From Oasisia sp. SBJ-2009 (taxonomy: Eukaryota > Annelida > Polychaeta > Sabellida > Siboglinidae), in the NCBI GenBank assembly GCA_964017155.1, contig OZ024856.1:312501-376500 (forward strand): a stretch of 64,000 nt of DNA, written 5' to 3'. This document shows positions 20,394-33,285 of the stretch, one piece after another. Under the pieces are notes generated by a model. The model did no database searches. It saw only the letters and a program-made list of their open reading frames with translations, and was not told the origin of the DNA. Each line of letters opens with the position of its first letter. Position 1 is the first letter of the stretch. A program made the translations under genes and the position numbers.

Positions 20394-23045
20394 TTGATAC
20401 TTGGTTTTGTTAATTCTATCAATTATAATCATCTTGCGCATATTTATGTTTTATATACAGCGCGTCTTAGCAGACTTTTGAGGTCCAAAAGACAGCGCGG
20501 TCGGCATAAACAAACTGTTTATCGCTCATTTCATATGCTCAGCGCAGTAACATGCACCGCTGCGCTTGCGACTGGCACAAATCGCGCTGTCTTTTCGACC
20601 TCAAACGTTTGCCAAGACGCGCTGTTTATAAAACATAAATACGCGCAAGATGATTATAATGGAATGAATTAATTTAATCAAGTATCAAATGTTGGCCAAA
20701 ATATTGATATAATAGCAACATTGAGGTGGGTCCGACTTGTACATAAGTGCCAAATAGTGAAATACTGAAAACAAATTGAGAGTATACGTGCTTTTATGAG
20801 AGAGTGCGCGTGAAGGTACGCGCCCGCAAGTGTAGGCATTGATGTACAAGTCGGGCCCACCTCAATGTTGGTAGTATAACTGTATATTTGCCAACATTTG
20901 ATACTTGATTTTGTTAATTCAATCAATTATATTCATCTTGCGCATATTTATGTTTTATATACAGCGCGTCTTAGCAGACTTTTGAGGTCGAAAATACAGC
21001 GTTGTCGGTATAAACAAACTGTTTGTCGCCCATTTCATATGCACTGCCCAGTAACATGCACCTCTGCGCTTGCGACTGGCACAAATCGCGCTGTCTTTTC
21101 GACCTCAAAAGTTTGCCAAGACGCGCTGTTTATAAAACATAAATACGCGCAAGATGATTATAATTGAATGAATTAATTTAATAAAGTATCAAATGTTGGC
21201 AAAAATACAGATATAATAGCAACAATGAGGTGGGTCCGACTTGTACATAAATGCCTAAAAGTGAAATAGTGACCGCTGCGCTTGCGACTGGCACAAATCG
21301 CGCTGTCTTTTCGACCTCAAAAATTTGCCAAGACGCGATGTTTATAAAACATAAATACGCGCAAGATGATTATAATTGAATGAATTAATTTAATCAAGTA
21401 TCAAATGTTGGCAAAAATACTGATATAATAGCAACATTGAGGTGGGTCCGACTTGTATATAAGTGCAAAATAGTGAAATACTGAAAACAATTGAGAGTAT
21501 ACGTGCTTTTATGAGAGAGTGCGCGTGAAGGTACGGGCCCGCATGTGTTGGCACTTATGTACAAGTCGGGCCCACCTCAATTTTGGTATAATAACTGTAT
21601 CTTTGCCAACATTTGATACTTGATTTTGTTAATTCAATCAATTATATTCATCTTGCGCATATTTATGTTTTATATACAGCGCGTCTTAGCAGACTTTTGA
21701 GGTCGAAAAGACAGCGCGGTCGGCATAAACAAACTGTTTATCGCTTATTTCATATGCTCAGCTCAGTAACATGCACCGCTCCGCTTGCGACTGGCACAAA
21801 TCGCGCTGTCTTTTCGACCTGAAAAGTTTGCCAAGACGCGCTGTTTACAAAACATAAATACCCGCAAGATGATTATAATTGAATGAATTAATTTAATCAA
21901 GTATCAAATGTTGGCAAAAATACTGATATAATAGCAACATTGAGGTGGGTCCTACTTGTACATAAGTGCCAAATAGTGAAATACTGAAAACAAATTGAGA
22001 GTATACGTGCTTTTATGAGAGAGTGCGCGTGAAGGTACGCGCCCGCAAGTGTAGGCATTGATGTACAAGTCGGGCCCACCTCAATTTTGCTATTATAACT
22101 GTATCTTTGCCAACATTTGATACTTGATTTTGTTAATTCAATCAATTATAATCATCTTGCGCATATTAATGTTTTATATACAGCGCATCTTAGCAGACTT
22201 TTGAGGTCGAAAAGACAGCGGGGTCGGCATAAAAAAACTGTTTATCGCTCATTTCATATGCACAGCGCAGTAACATGCACCGCTGCGCTTGCGACTGGCA
22301 CAAATCGCGCTATCTTTTCGACCTCAAAAGTTTGCCAAGACGCGATGTTTATAAAACATAAATACGCGCAAGATGATTATAATTGAATGAATTAATTTAA
22401 TCAAGTATCAAATGTTGGCAAAAATACTGATATAATAACAACATTGAGGTGGGTCCGACTTGTACATAAGTGCCAAATAGTGAAATAGTGACCGCTGCGC
22501 TTGCGACTGGCACAAATCGCGCTGTCTTTTCGACCTCAAAAGTTTGCCAAGACGCGCTGTTTATAAAACATAAATACGCGCAAGATGATTATAATTGAAT
22601 GAATTAATTTAATCAAGTATCAAATGTTGGCAAAAAATAGTGATATAATAGCAACATTGAGGTGGGTCCGACTTGTACATAAATGCCAAATAGTGAAATA
22701 GTGACCGCTGCGCTTGCGACTGGCACAAATCGCGCTGTCTTTTCGACCTCAAAAGTTTGCCAAGACGCGCTGTTTATAAAACATAAATACGCGCAAGATG
22801 ATTATAATGGAATGAATTAATGTAATCAAGTATCAAATGTTGGCAAAAATATTGATATAATAGCAACATTGAGGTGGGTCCGACTTGTACATAAGTGCCA
22901 AATAGTGAAATACTGAAAACAAATTGAGAGTATACGTGCTTTTATGAGAGAGTGCGCGTGAAGGTACGCGCCCGCAAGTGTAGGCATTTATGTACAAGTC
23001 GGGCCCACCTCAATGTTGGTATTATAACTGTATATTTGCCAACAT
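20394..23045 (+). repeat. Canonical higher-order repeat A-B-s-C-D-s-s, copy 4 (2652 bp)
   Basis: Anchors are 20394, 20898, 21613 and 22117. B carries GGTATAAACAAAC, also at 23550 and in the chimera at 27131. GTGCAAAATAG before C is shared with the copies at 24265 and 27846. Differences from copy 3 are few single bases outside the A and B units. Confidence 0.88.
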
Positions 23046-25697
23046 TTGATACTTGGTTTTGTTAATTCTATCAATTATAATCATCTTGCGCATATTTATG
23101 TTTTATATACAGCGCGTCTTAGCAGACTTTTGAGGTCCAAAAGACAGCGCGGTCGGCATAAACAAACTGTTTATCGCTCATTTCATATGCTCAGCGCAGT
23201 AACATGCACCGCTGCGCTTGCGACTGGCACAAATCGCGCTGTCTTTTCGACCTCAAACGTTTGCCAAGACGCGCTGTTTATAAAACATAAATACGCGCAA
23301 GATGATTATAATGGAATGAATTAATTTAATCAAGTATCAAATGTTGGCCAAAATATTGATATAATAGCAACATTGAGGTGGGTCCGACTTGTACATAAGT
23401 GCCAAATAGTGAAATACTGAAAACAAATTGAGAGTATACGTGCTTTTATGAGAGAGTGCGCGTGAAGGTACGCGCCCGCAAGTGTAGGCATTGATGTACA
23501 AGTCGGGCCCACCTCAATGTTGGTAGTATAACTGTATATTTGCCAACATTTGATACTTGATTTTGTTAATTCAATCAATTATATTCATCTTGCGCATATT
23601 TATGTTTTATATACAGCGCGTCTTAGCAGACTTTTGAGGTCGAAAAGACAGCGTTGTCGGTATAAACAAACTGTTTGTCGCCCATTTCATATGCACTGCC
23701 CAGTAACATGCACCTCTGCGCTTGCGACTGGCACAAATCGCGCTGTCTTTTCGACCTCAAAAGTTTGCCAAGACGCGCTGTTTATAAAACATAAATACGC
23801 GCAAGATGATTATATTTGAATGAATTAATTTAATAAAGTATCAAATGTTGGCAAAAATACAGATATAATAGCAACAATGAGGTGGGTCCGACTTGTACAT
23901 AAATGCCTAAAAGTGAAATAGTGACCGCTGCGCTTGCGACTGGCACAAATCGCGCTGTCTTTTCGACCTCAAAAATTTGCCAAGACGCGATGTTTATAAA
24001 ACATAAATACGCGCAAGATGATTATAATTGAATGAATTAATTTAATCAAGTATCAAATGTTGGCAAAAATACTGATATAATAGCAACATTGAGGTGGGTC
24101 CGACTTGTATATAAGTGCAAAATAGTGAAATACTGAAAACAATTGAGAGTATACGTGCTTTTATGAGAGAGTGCGCGTGAAGGTACGGGCCCGCATGTGT
24201 TGGCACTTATGTACAAGTCGGGCCCACCTCAATTTTGGTATAATAACTGTATCTTTGCCAACATTTGATACTTGATTTTGTTAATTCAATCAATTATATT
24301 CATCTTGCGCATATTTATGTTTTATATACAGCGCGTCTTAGCAGACTTTTGAGGTCGAAAAGACAGCGCGGTCGGCATAAACAAACTGTTTATCGCTTAT
24401 TTCATATGCTCAGCTCAGTAACATGCACCGCTCCGCTTGCGACTGGCACAAATCGCGCTGTCTTTTCGACCTGAAAAGTTTGCCAAGACGCGCTGTTTAC
24501 AAAACATAAATACCCGCAAGATGATTATAATTGAATGAATTAATTTAATCAAGTATCAAATGTTGGCAAAAATACTGATATAATAGCAACATTGAGGTGG
24601 GTCCTACTTGTACATAAGTGCCAAATAGTGAAATACTGAAAACAAATTGAGAGTATACGTGCTTTTATGAGAGAGTGCGCGTGAAGGTACGCGCCCGCAA
24701 GTGTAGGCATTGATGTACAAGTCGGGCCCACCTCAATTTTGCTATTATAACTGTATCTTTGCCAACATTTGATACTTGATTTTGTTAATTCAATCAATTA
24801 TAATCATCTTGCGCATATTAATGTTTTATATACAGCGCATCTTAGCAGACTTTTGAGGTCGAAAAGACAGCGGGGTCGGCATAAAAAAACTGTTTATCGC
24901 TCATTTCATATGCACAGCGCAGTAACATGCACCGCTGCGCTTGCGACTGGCACAAATCGCGCTATCTTTTCGACCTCAAAAGTTTGCCAAGACGCGATGT
25001 TTATAAAACATAAATACGCGCAAGATGATTATAATTGAATGAATTAATTTAATCAAGTATCAAATGTTGGCAAAAATACTGATATAATAGCAACATTGAG
25101 GTGGGTCCGACTTGTACGTAAGTGCCAAATAGTGAAATAGTGACCGCTGCGCTTGCGACTGGCACAAATCGCGCTGTCTTTTCGACCTCAAAAGTTTGCC
25201 AAGACGCGCTGTTTATAAAACATAAATACGCGCAAGATGATTATAATTGAATGATTTAATTTAATCAAGTATCAAATGTTGGCAAAAAATAGTGATATAA
25301 TAGCAACATTGAGGTGGGTCCGACTTGTACATAAATGCCAAATAGTGAAATAGTGACCGCTGCGCTTGCGACTGGCACAAATCGCGCTGTCTTTTCGACC
25401 TCAAAAGTTTGCCAAGACGCGCTGTTTATAAAACATAAATACGCGCAAGATGATTATAATGGAATGAATTAATTTAATCAAGTATCAAATGTTGGCAAAA
25501 ATATTGATATAATAGCAACATTGAGGTGGGTCCGACTTGTACATAAGTGCCAAATAGTGAAATACTGAAAACAAATTGAGAGTATACGTGCTTTTATGAG
25601 AGAGTGCGCGTGAAGGTACGCGCCCGCAAGTGTAGGCATTTATGTACAAGTCGGGTCCACCTCAATGTTGGTAGTATAACTGTATATTTGCCAACAT
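23046..25697 (+). repeat. Canonical higher-order repeat A-B-s-C-D-s-s, copy 5 (2652 bp)
   Basis: Anchors are 23046, 23550, 24265 and 24769. After D the first short unit has GTACGTAAG and the arm GATTTAATTTAATC, both shared with the block at 28350. This copy therefore also forms the left part of the 3581-bp duplication. Confidence 0.87.
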
Positions 25698-27845
25698 TTG
25701 ATACTTGATTTTTTTAATTCAATCAATTATATTCATCTTGCGCATATTTATGTTTTATATACAGCGCGTCTTAGCATACTTTTGAGGTCGAAAAGACAGC
25801 GTTGTCGGCATAAACAAACTGTTTGTCGCCCATTTCATATGCACTGCCCAGTAACATGCACCTCTGCGCTTGCGACTGGCACAAATCGCGCTGTCTTTTC
25901 GACCTCAAAAATTTGCCAAGACGCGATGTTTATAAAACATAAATACGCGCAAGATGATTATAATTGAATGAGTTAATGTAATCAAGTATCAAATGTTGGC
26001 AAAAATACTGATATAATAGCAACATTGAGGTGGGTCCGACTTGTACATAAGTGCCAAATAGTGAAATAGTGACCGCTGCGCTTGCGACTGGCACAAATCG
26101 CGCTGTCTTTTCGACCTCAAAAGTTTGCCAAGACGCGCTGTTTATAAAACATAAATACGCGCAAGATGATTATAATTGAATGAATTAATTTAATCAAGTA
26201 TCAAATGTTGGCAAAAAATAGTGATATAATAGCAACATTGAGGTGGGTCCGACTTGTACATAAGTGCCAAATAGTGAAATACTGAAAACAAATTGAGAGT
26301 ATACGTGCTTTTATGAGAGAGTGCGCGTGAAGGTACGCGCCCGCAAGTGTAGGCATTGATGTACAAGTCGGGCCCACCTCAATGTTGGTATTATAACTGT
26401 ATCTTTGCCAACATTTGATACTTGATTTTGTTAATTCAATCAATTATAATCATCTTGCGCATATTAATGTTTTATATACAGCGCATCTTAGCAGACGTTT
26501 GAGGTCGAAAAGACAGCGGGGTCGGCATAAAAAAACTGTTTATCGCTCATTTCATATGCACAGCGCAGTAACATGCACCGCTGCGCTTGCGACTGGCACA
26601 AATCGCGCTATCTTTTCGACCTCAAAAGTTTGCCAAGACGCGATGTTTATAAAACATAAATACGCGCAAAATGATTATAATTGAATGAATTAATTTAATC
26701 AAGTATCAAATGTTGGCAAAAATACTGATATAATAGCAACATTGAGGTGGGTCCGACTTGTACATAAGTGACAAATAGTGAAATAGTGACCGCTGCGCTT
26801 GCGACTGGCACAAATCGCGCTGTCTTTTCGACCTCAAAAGTTAGCCAAGACGCGCTGTTTATAAAACATAAATACGCGCAAGATGATTATAATGGAATGA
26901 ATTAATTTAATCAAGTATCAAATGTTGGCAAAAATATTGATATAATAGCAACATTGAGGTGGGTCCGACTTGTACATAAGTGCCAAATAGTGAAATACTG
27001 AAAACAAATTGAGAGTATACGTGCTTTTATGAGAGAGTGCGCGTGAAGGTACGCGCCCGCAAGTGTAGGCATTTATGTACAAGTCGGGCCCACCTCAATG
27101 TTGGTATTATAACTGTATATTTGCCAACATTTGATACTTGGTTTTGTTAATTCTATCAATTATAATCATCTTGCGCATATTTATGTTTTATATACAGCGC
27201 GTCTTAGCAGACTTTTGAGGTCGAAAAGACAGCGTTGTCGGTATAAACAAACTGTTTGTCGCCCATTTCATATGCACTGCCCAGTAACATGCACCTCTGC
27301 GCTTGCGACTGGCACAAATCGCGCTGTCTTTTCGACCTCAAAAGTTTGCCAAGACGCGCTGTTTATAAAACATAAATACGCGCAAGATGATTATAATTGA
27401 ATGAATTAATTTAATAAAGTATCAAATGTTGGCAAAAATACAGATATAATAGCAACAATGAGGTGGGTCCGACTTGTACATAAATGCCTAAAAGTGAAAT
27501 AGTGACCGCTGCGCTTGCGACTGGCACAAATCGCGCTGTCTTTTCGACCTCAAAAATTTGCCAAGACGCGATGTTTATAAAACATAAATACGCGCAAGAT
27601 GATTATAATTGAATGAATTAATTTAATCAAGTATCAAATGTTGGCAAAAATACTGATATAATAGCAACATTGAGGTGGGTCCGACTTGTATATAAGTGCA
27701 AAATAGTGAAATACTGAAAACAATTGAGAGTATACGTGCTTTTATGAGAGAGTGCGCGTGAAGGTACGGGCCCGCATGTGTTGGCACTTATGTACAAGTC
27801 GGGCCCACCTCAATTTTGGTATAATAACTGTATCTTTGCCAACAT
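24265..27845 (+). repeat. 3581-bp block, copy 1: C, D, s, s, B, s, D, s, A/B, s
   Basis: Anchors are 24265, 24769, 25698, 26415 and 27131. Private variants shared with copy 2 are ACTTGATTTTTTTAATTC in B, GAGTTAATGTAATC after it, GCAGACGTTTGAGG in the second D, GCAAAATGATT, and GTTAGCCAAG. Copy 1 alone has TCGGGTCCACC near 25654 (loss of GGGCCC) and GTGACAAATAG near 26768. It overlaps the canonical copy ending at 25697. Confidence 0.87.
27131..27400 (+). repeat. Chimeric A/B long unit
   Basis: The start is family A (ACTTGGTTTTGTTAATTCTA, TTATAATCATC). From GGTCGAAAAGACAGCGTTG near 27219 it is family B (CTGTTTGTCGCCC, CTGCCCAG). The switch falls between about 27169 and 27222, in sequence common to both families. 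The block is followed by a short unit and C, as expected for B, so it looks like an A-B pair collapsed into one unit. In the second copy of the block the corresponding unit (30712) is a pure A. Confidence 0.83.
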
Positions 27846-30800
27846 TTGATACTTGATTTTGTTAATTCAATCAATTATATTCATCTTGCGCATATTTATG
27901 TTTTATATACAGCGCGTCTTAGCAGACTTTTGAGGTCGAAAAGACAGCGCGGTCGGCATAAACAAACTGTTTATCGCTTATTTCATATGCTCAGCTCAGT
28001 AACAGGCACCGCTCCGCTTGCGACTGGCACAAATCGCGCTGTCTTTTCGACCTGAAAAGTTTGCCAAGACGCGCTGTTTACAAAACATAAATACCCGCAA
28101 GATGATTATAATTGAATGAATTAATTTAATCAAGTATCAAATGTTGGCAAAAATACTGATATAATAGCAACATTGAGGTGGGTCCTACTTGTACATAAGT
28201 GCCAAATAGTGAAATACTGAAAACAAATTGAGAGTATACGTGCTTTTATGAGAGAGTGCGCGTGAAGGTACGCGCCCGCAAGTGTAGGCATTGATGTACA
28301 AGTCGGGCCCACCTCAATTTTGCTATTATAACTGTATCTTTGCCAACATTTGATACTTGATTTTGTTAATTCAATCAATTATAATCATCTTGCGCATATT
28401 AATGTTTTATATACAGCGCATCTTAGCAGACTTTTGAGGTCGAAAAGACAGCGGGGTCGGCATAAAAAAACTGTTTATCGCTCATTTCATATGCACAGCG
28501 CAGTAACATGCACCGCTGCGCTTGCGACTGGCACAAATCGCGCTATCTTTTCGACCTCAAAAGTTTGCCAAGACGCGATGTTTATAAAACATAAATACGC
28601 GCAAGATGATTATAATTGAATGAATTAATTTAATCAAGTATCAAATGTTGGCAAAAATACTGATATAATAGCAACATTGAGGTGGGTCCGACTTGTACGT
28701 AAGTGCCAAATAGTGAAATAGTGACCGCTGCGCTTGCGACTGGCACAAATCGCGCTGTCTTTTCGACCTCAAAAGTTTGCCAAGACGCGCTGTTTATAAA
28801 ACATAAATACGCGCAAGATGATTATAATTGAATGATTTAATTTAATCAAGTATCAAATGTTGGCAAAAAATAGTGATATAATAGCAACATTGAGGTGGGT
28901 CCGACTTGTACATAAATGCCAAATAGTGAAATAGTGACCGCTGCGCTTGCGACTGGCACAAATCGCGCTGTCTTTTCGACCTCAAAAGTTTGCCAAGACG
29001 CGCTGTTTATAAAACATAAATACGCGCAAGATGATTATAATGGAATGAATTAATTTAATCAAGTATCAAATGTTGGCAAAAATATTGATATAATAGCAAC
29101 ATTGAGGTGGGTCCGACTTGTACATAAGTGCCAAATAGTGAAATACTGAAAACAAATTGAGAGTATACGTGCTTTTATGAGAGAGTGCGCGTGAAGGTAC
29201 GCGCCCGCAAGTGTAGGCATTTATGTACAAGTCGGGCCCACCTCAATGTTGGTAGTATAACTGTATATTTGCCAACATTTGATACTTGATTTTTTTAATT
29301 CAATCAATTATATTCATCTTGCGCATATTTATGTTTTATATACAGCGCGTCTTAGCAGACTTTTGAGGTCGAAAAGACAGCGTTGTCGGCATAAACAAAC
29401 TGTTTGTCGCCCATTTCATATGCACTGCCCAGTAACATGCACCTCTGCGCTTGCGACTGGCACAAATCGCGCTGTCTTTTCGACCTCAAAAATTTGCCAA
29501 GACGCGATGTTTATAAAACATAAATACGCGCAAGATGATTATAATTGAATGAGTTAATGTAATCAAGTATCAAATGTTGGCAAAAATACTGATATAATAG
29601 CAACATTGAGGTGGGTCCGACTTGTACATAAGTGCCAAATAGTGAAATAGTGACCGCTGCGCTTGCGACTGGCACAAATCGCGCTGTCTTTTCGACCTCA
29701 AAAGTTTGCCAAGACGCGCTGTTTATAAAACATAAATACGCGCAAGATGATTATAATTGAATGAATTAATTTAATCAAGTATCAAATGTTGGCAAAAAAT
29801 AGTGATATAATAGCAACATTGAGGTGGGTCCGACTTGTACATAAGTGCCAAATAGTGAAATACTGAAAACAAATTGAGAGTATACGTGCTTTTATGAGAG
29901 AGTGCGCGTGAAGGTACGCGCCCGCAAGTGTAGGCATTGATGTACAAGTCGGGCCCACCTCAATGTTGGTATTATAACTGTATCTTTGCCAACATTTGAT
30001 ACTTGATTTTGTTAATTCAATCAATTATAATCATCTTGCGCATATTAATGTTTTATATACAGCGCATCTTAGCAGACGTTTGAGGTCGAAAAGACAGCGG
30101 GGTCGGCATAAAAAAACTGTTTATCGCTCATTTCATATGCACAGCGCAGTAACATGCACCGCTGCGCTTGCGACTGGCACAAATCGCGCTATCTTTTCGA
30201 CCTCAAAAGTTTGCCAAGACGCGATGTTTATAAAACATAAATACGCGCAAAATGATTATAATTGAATGAATTAATTTAATCAAGTATCAAATGTTGGCAA
30301 AAATACTGATATAATAGCAACATTGAGGTGGGTCCGACTTGTACATAAGTGCCAAATAGTGAAATAGTGACCGCTGCGCTTGCGACTGGCACAAATCGCG
30401 CTGTCTTTTCGACCTCAAAAGTTAGCCAAGACGCGCTGTTTATAAAACATAAATACGCGCAAGATGATTATAATGGAATGAATTAATTTAATCAAGTATC
30501 AAATGTTGGCAAAAATATTGATATAATAGCAACATTGAGGTGGGTCCGACTTGTACATAAGTGCCAAATAGTGAAATACTGAAAACAAATTGAGAGTATA
30601 CGTGCTTTTATGAGAGAGTGCGCGTGAAGGTACGCGCCCGCAAGTGTAGGCATTTATGTACAAGTCGGGCCCACCTCAATGTTGGTATTATAACTGTATA
30701 TTTGCCAACATTTGATACTTGGTTTTGTTAATTCTATCAATTATAATCATCTTGCGCATATTTATGTTTTATATACAGCGCGTCTTAGCAGACTTTTGAG

Positions 30801-31428
30801 GTCCAAAAGACAGCGCGGTCGGCATAAACAAACTGTTTATCGCTCATTTCATATGCTCAGCGCAGTAACATGCACCGCTGCGCTTGCGACTGGCACAAAT
30901 CGCGCTGTCTTTTCGACCTCAAACGTTTGCCAAGACGCGCTGTTTATAAAACATAAATACGCGCAAGATGATTATAATGGAATGAATTAATTTAATCAAG
31001 TATCAAATGTTGGCAAAAAATAGTGATATAATAGCAACATTGAGGTGGGTCCGACTTGTACATAAATGCCAAATAGTGAAATAGTGACCGCTGCGCTTGC
31101 GACTGGCAGAAATCGCGCTGTCTTTTCGACCTCAAAAGTTTGCCAAGACGCGCTGTTTATAAAACATAAATACGCGCAAGATGATTATAATGGAATGAAT
31201 TAATTTAATCAAGTATCAAATGTTGGCAAAAATATTGATATAATAGCAACATTGAGGTGGGTCCGACTTGTACATAAGTGCCAAATAGTGAAATACTGAA
31301 AACAAATTGAGAGTATACGTGCTTTTATGAGAGAGTGCGCGTGAAGGTACGCGCCCGCAAGTGTAGGCATTTATGTACAAGTCGGGCCCACCTCAATGTT
31401 GGTATTATAACTGTATATTTGCCAACAT
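27846..31428 (+). repeat. 3581-bp block, copy 2: C, D, s, s, B, s, D, s, A, s
   Basis: Anchors are 27846, 28350, 29279, 29996 and 30712. It is collinear with copy 1 at an offset of 3581 bp for the first four anchors. It diverges within the last long unit (A here, an A/B chimera in copy 1), which marks the edge of the duplicated tract. The C unit has a private AACAGGCACC. Confidence 0.86.
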
Positions 31429-33285
31429 TTGATACTTGGTTTTGTTAATTCTATCAATTATAATCATCTTGCGCATATTTATGTTTTATATACAGCGCGT
31501 CTTAGCAGACTTTTGAGGTCCAAAAGACAGCGCGGTCGGCATAAACAAACTGTTTATCGCTCATTTCATATGCTCAGCGCAGTAACATGCACCGCTGCGC
31601 TTGCGACTGGCACAAATCGCGCTGTCTTTTCGACCTCAAACGTTTGCCAAGACGCGCTGTTTATAAAACATAAATACGCGCAAGATGATTATAATGGAAT
31701 GAATTAATTTAATCAAGTATCAAATGTTGGCCAAAATATTGATATAATAGCAACATTGAGGTGGGTCCGACTTGTACATAAGTGCCAAATAGTGAAATAC
31801 TGAAAACAAATTGAGAGTGTACGTGCTTTTATGAGAGAGTGCGCGTGAAGGTACGCGCCCGCAAGTGTAGGCATTTATGTACAAGTCGGGCCCACCTCAA
31901 TGTTGGTAGTATAACTGTATATTTGCCAACATTTGATACTTGATTTTGTTAATTCAATCAATGATATTCATCTTGCGCATATTTATGTTTTATATACAGC
32001 GCGTCTTAGCAGACTTTTGAGGTCGAAAAGACAGCGTGGTCGGCATAAACAAACTGTTTGTCGCCCATTTCATATGCACTGCCCAGTAACATGCACCTCT
32101 GCGCTTGCGACTGGCACAAATCGCGCTATCTTTTCGACCTCAAAAGTTTGCCAAGACGCGATGTTTATAAAACATAAATACGCGCAAGATGATTATAATT
32201 GAATGAATTAATTTAATAAAGTATCAAATGTTGGCAAAAATACAGATATAATAGCAACAATGAGGTGGGTCCGACTTGTACATAAATGCCTAAAAGTGAA
32301 ATAGTGACCGCTGCGCTTGCGACTGGCACAAATCGCGCTGTCTTTTCGACCTCAAAAATTTGCCAAGACGCGATGTTTATAAAACATAAATACGCGCAAG
32401 ATGATTATAATTGAATGAATTAATGTAATCAAGTATCAAATGTTGGCAAAAATACTGATATAATAGCAACATTGAGGTGGGTCCGACTTGTACATAAGTG
32501 CCAAATAGTGAAATAGTGTCCGCTGCGCTTGCGACTGGCACAAATCGCGCTGTCTTTTCGACCTCAAAAGTTTGCCAAGACGCGCTGTTTATAAAACATA
32601 AATACGCGCAAAATGATTATAATTGAATGAATTAATTTAATCAAGTATCAAATGTTGGCAAAAATACTGATATAATAGCAACATTGAGGTGGGTCCGACT
32701 TGTACATAAGTGCCAAATAGTGAAATAGTGACCGCTGCGCTTGCGACTGGCACAAATCGCGCTGTCTTTTCGACCTCAAAAGTTTGCCAAGACGCGCTGT
32801 TTATAAAACATAAATACGCGCAAGATGATTATAATTGAATGAATTAATTTAATCAAGTATCAAATGTTGGCAAAAAATAGTGATATAATAGCAACATTGA
32901 GGTGGGTCCGACTTGTACATCAATACCAAATAGTGAAATAGTGACCGCTGCGCTTGCGACTGGCACAAATCGCGCTGTCTTTTCGACCTCAAAAGTTAGC
33001 CAAGACGCGCTGTTTATAAAACATAAATACGCGCAAGATGATTATAATGGAATGAATTAATTTAATCAAGTATCAAATGTTGGCAAAAATATTGATATAA
33101 TAGCAACATTGAGGTGGGTCCGACTTGTACATAAGTGCCAAATAGTGAAATACTGAAAACAAATTGAGAGTATACGTGCTTTTATGAGAGAGTGCGCGTG
33201 AAGGTACGCGCCCGCAAGTGTAGGCATTTATGTACAAGTCGGGCCCACCTCAATGTTGGTATTATAACTGTATATTTGCCAACAT
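30712..33285 (+). repeat. 2574-bp block, copy 1: A, s, A, B, s x4
   Basis: Anchors are 30712, 31429 and 31933. Shared private changes with copy 2 are GGCAGAAATCGC (31106, 33680), GAGTGTACGTGC (31815, 34389) and GTGTCCGCTG (32516, 35090). The B unit at 31933 passes into D-like sequence (CTATCTTTTCG, ACGCGATG), another conversion tract. Confidence 0.85.
32291..33139 (+). repeat. Run of four short units
   Basis: Junctions lie at 32307, 32519, 32731 and 32944. The second has TCCGCTGCG in place of ACCGCTGCG. One copy has CATCAATACC where others have CATAAATGCC. The run follows a B unit, where the canonical repeat has one short unit; C and D are absent here, so two short-unit positions have probably fused. 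Confidence 0.87.
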
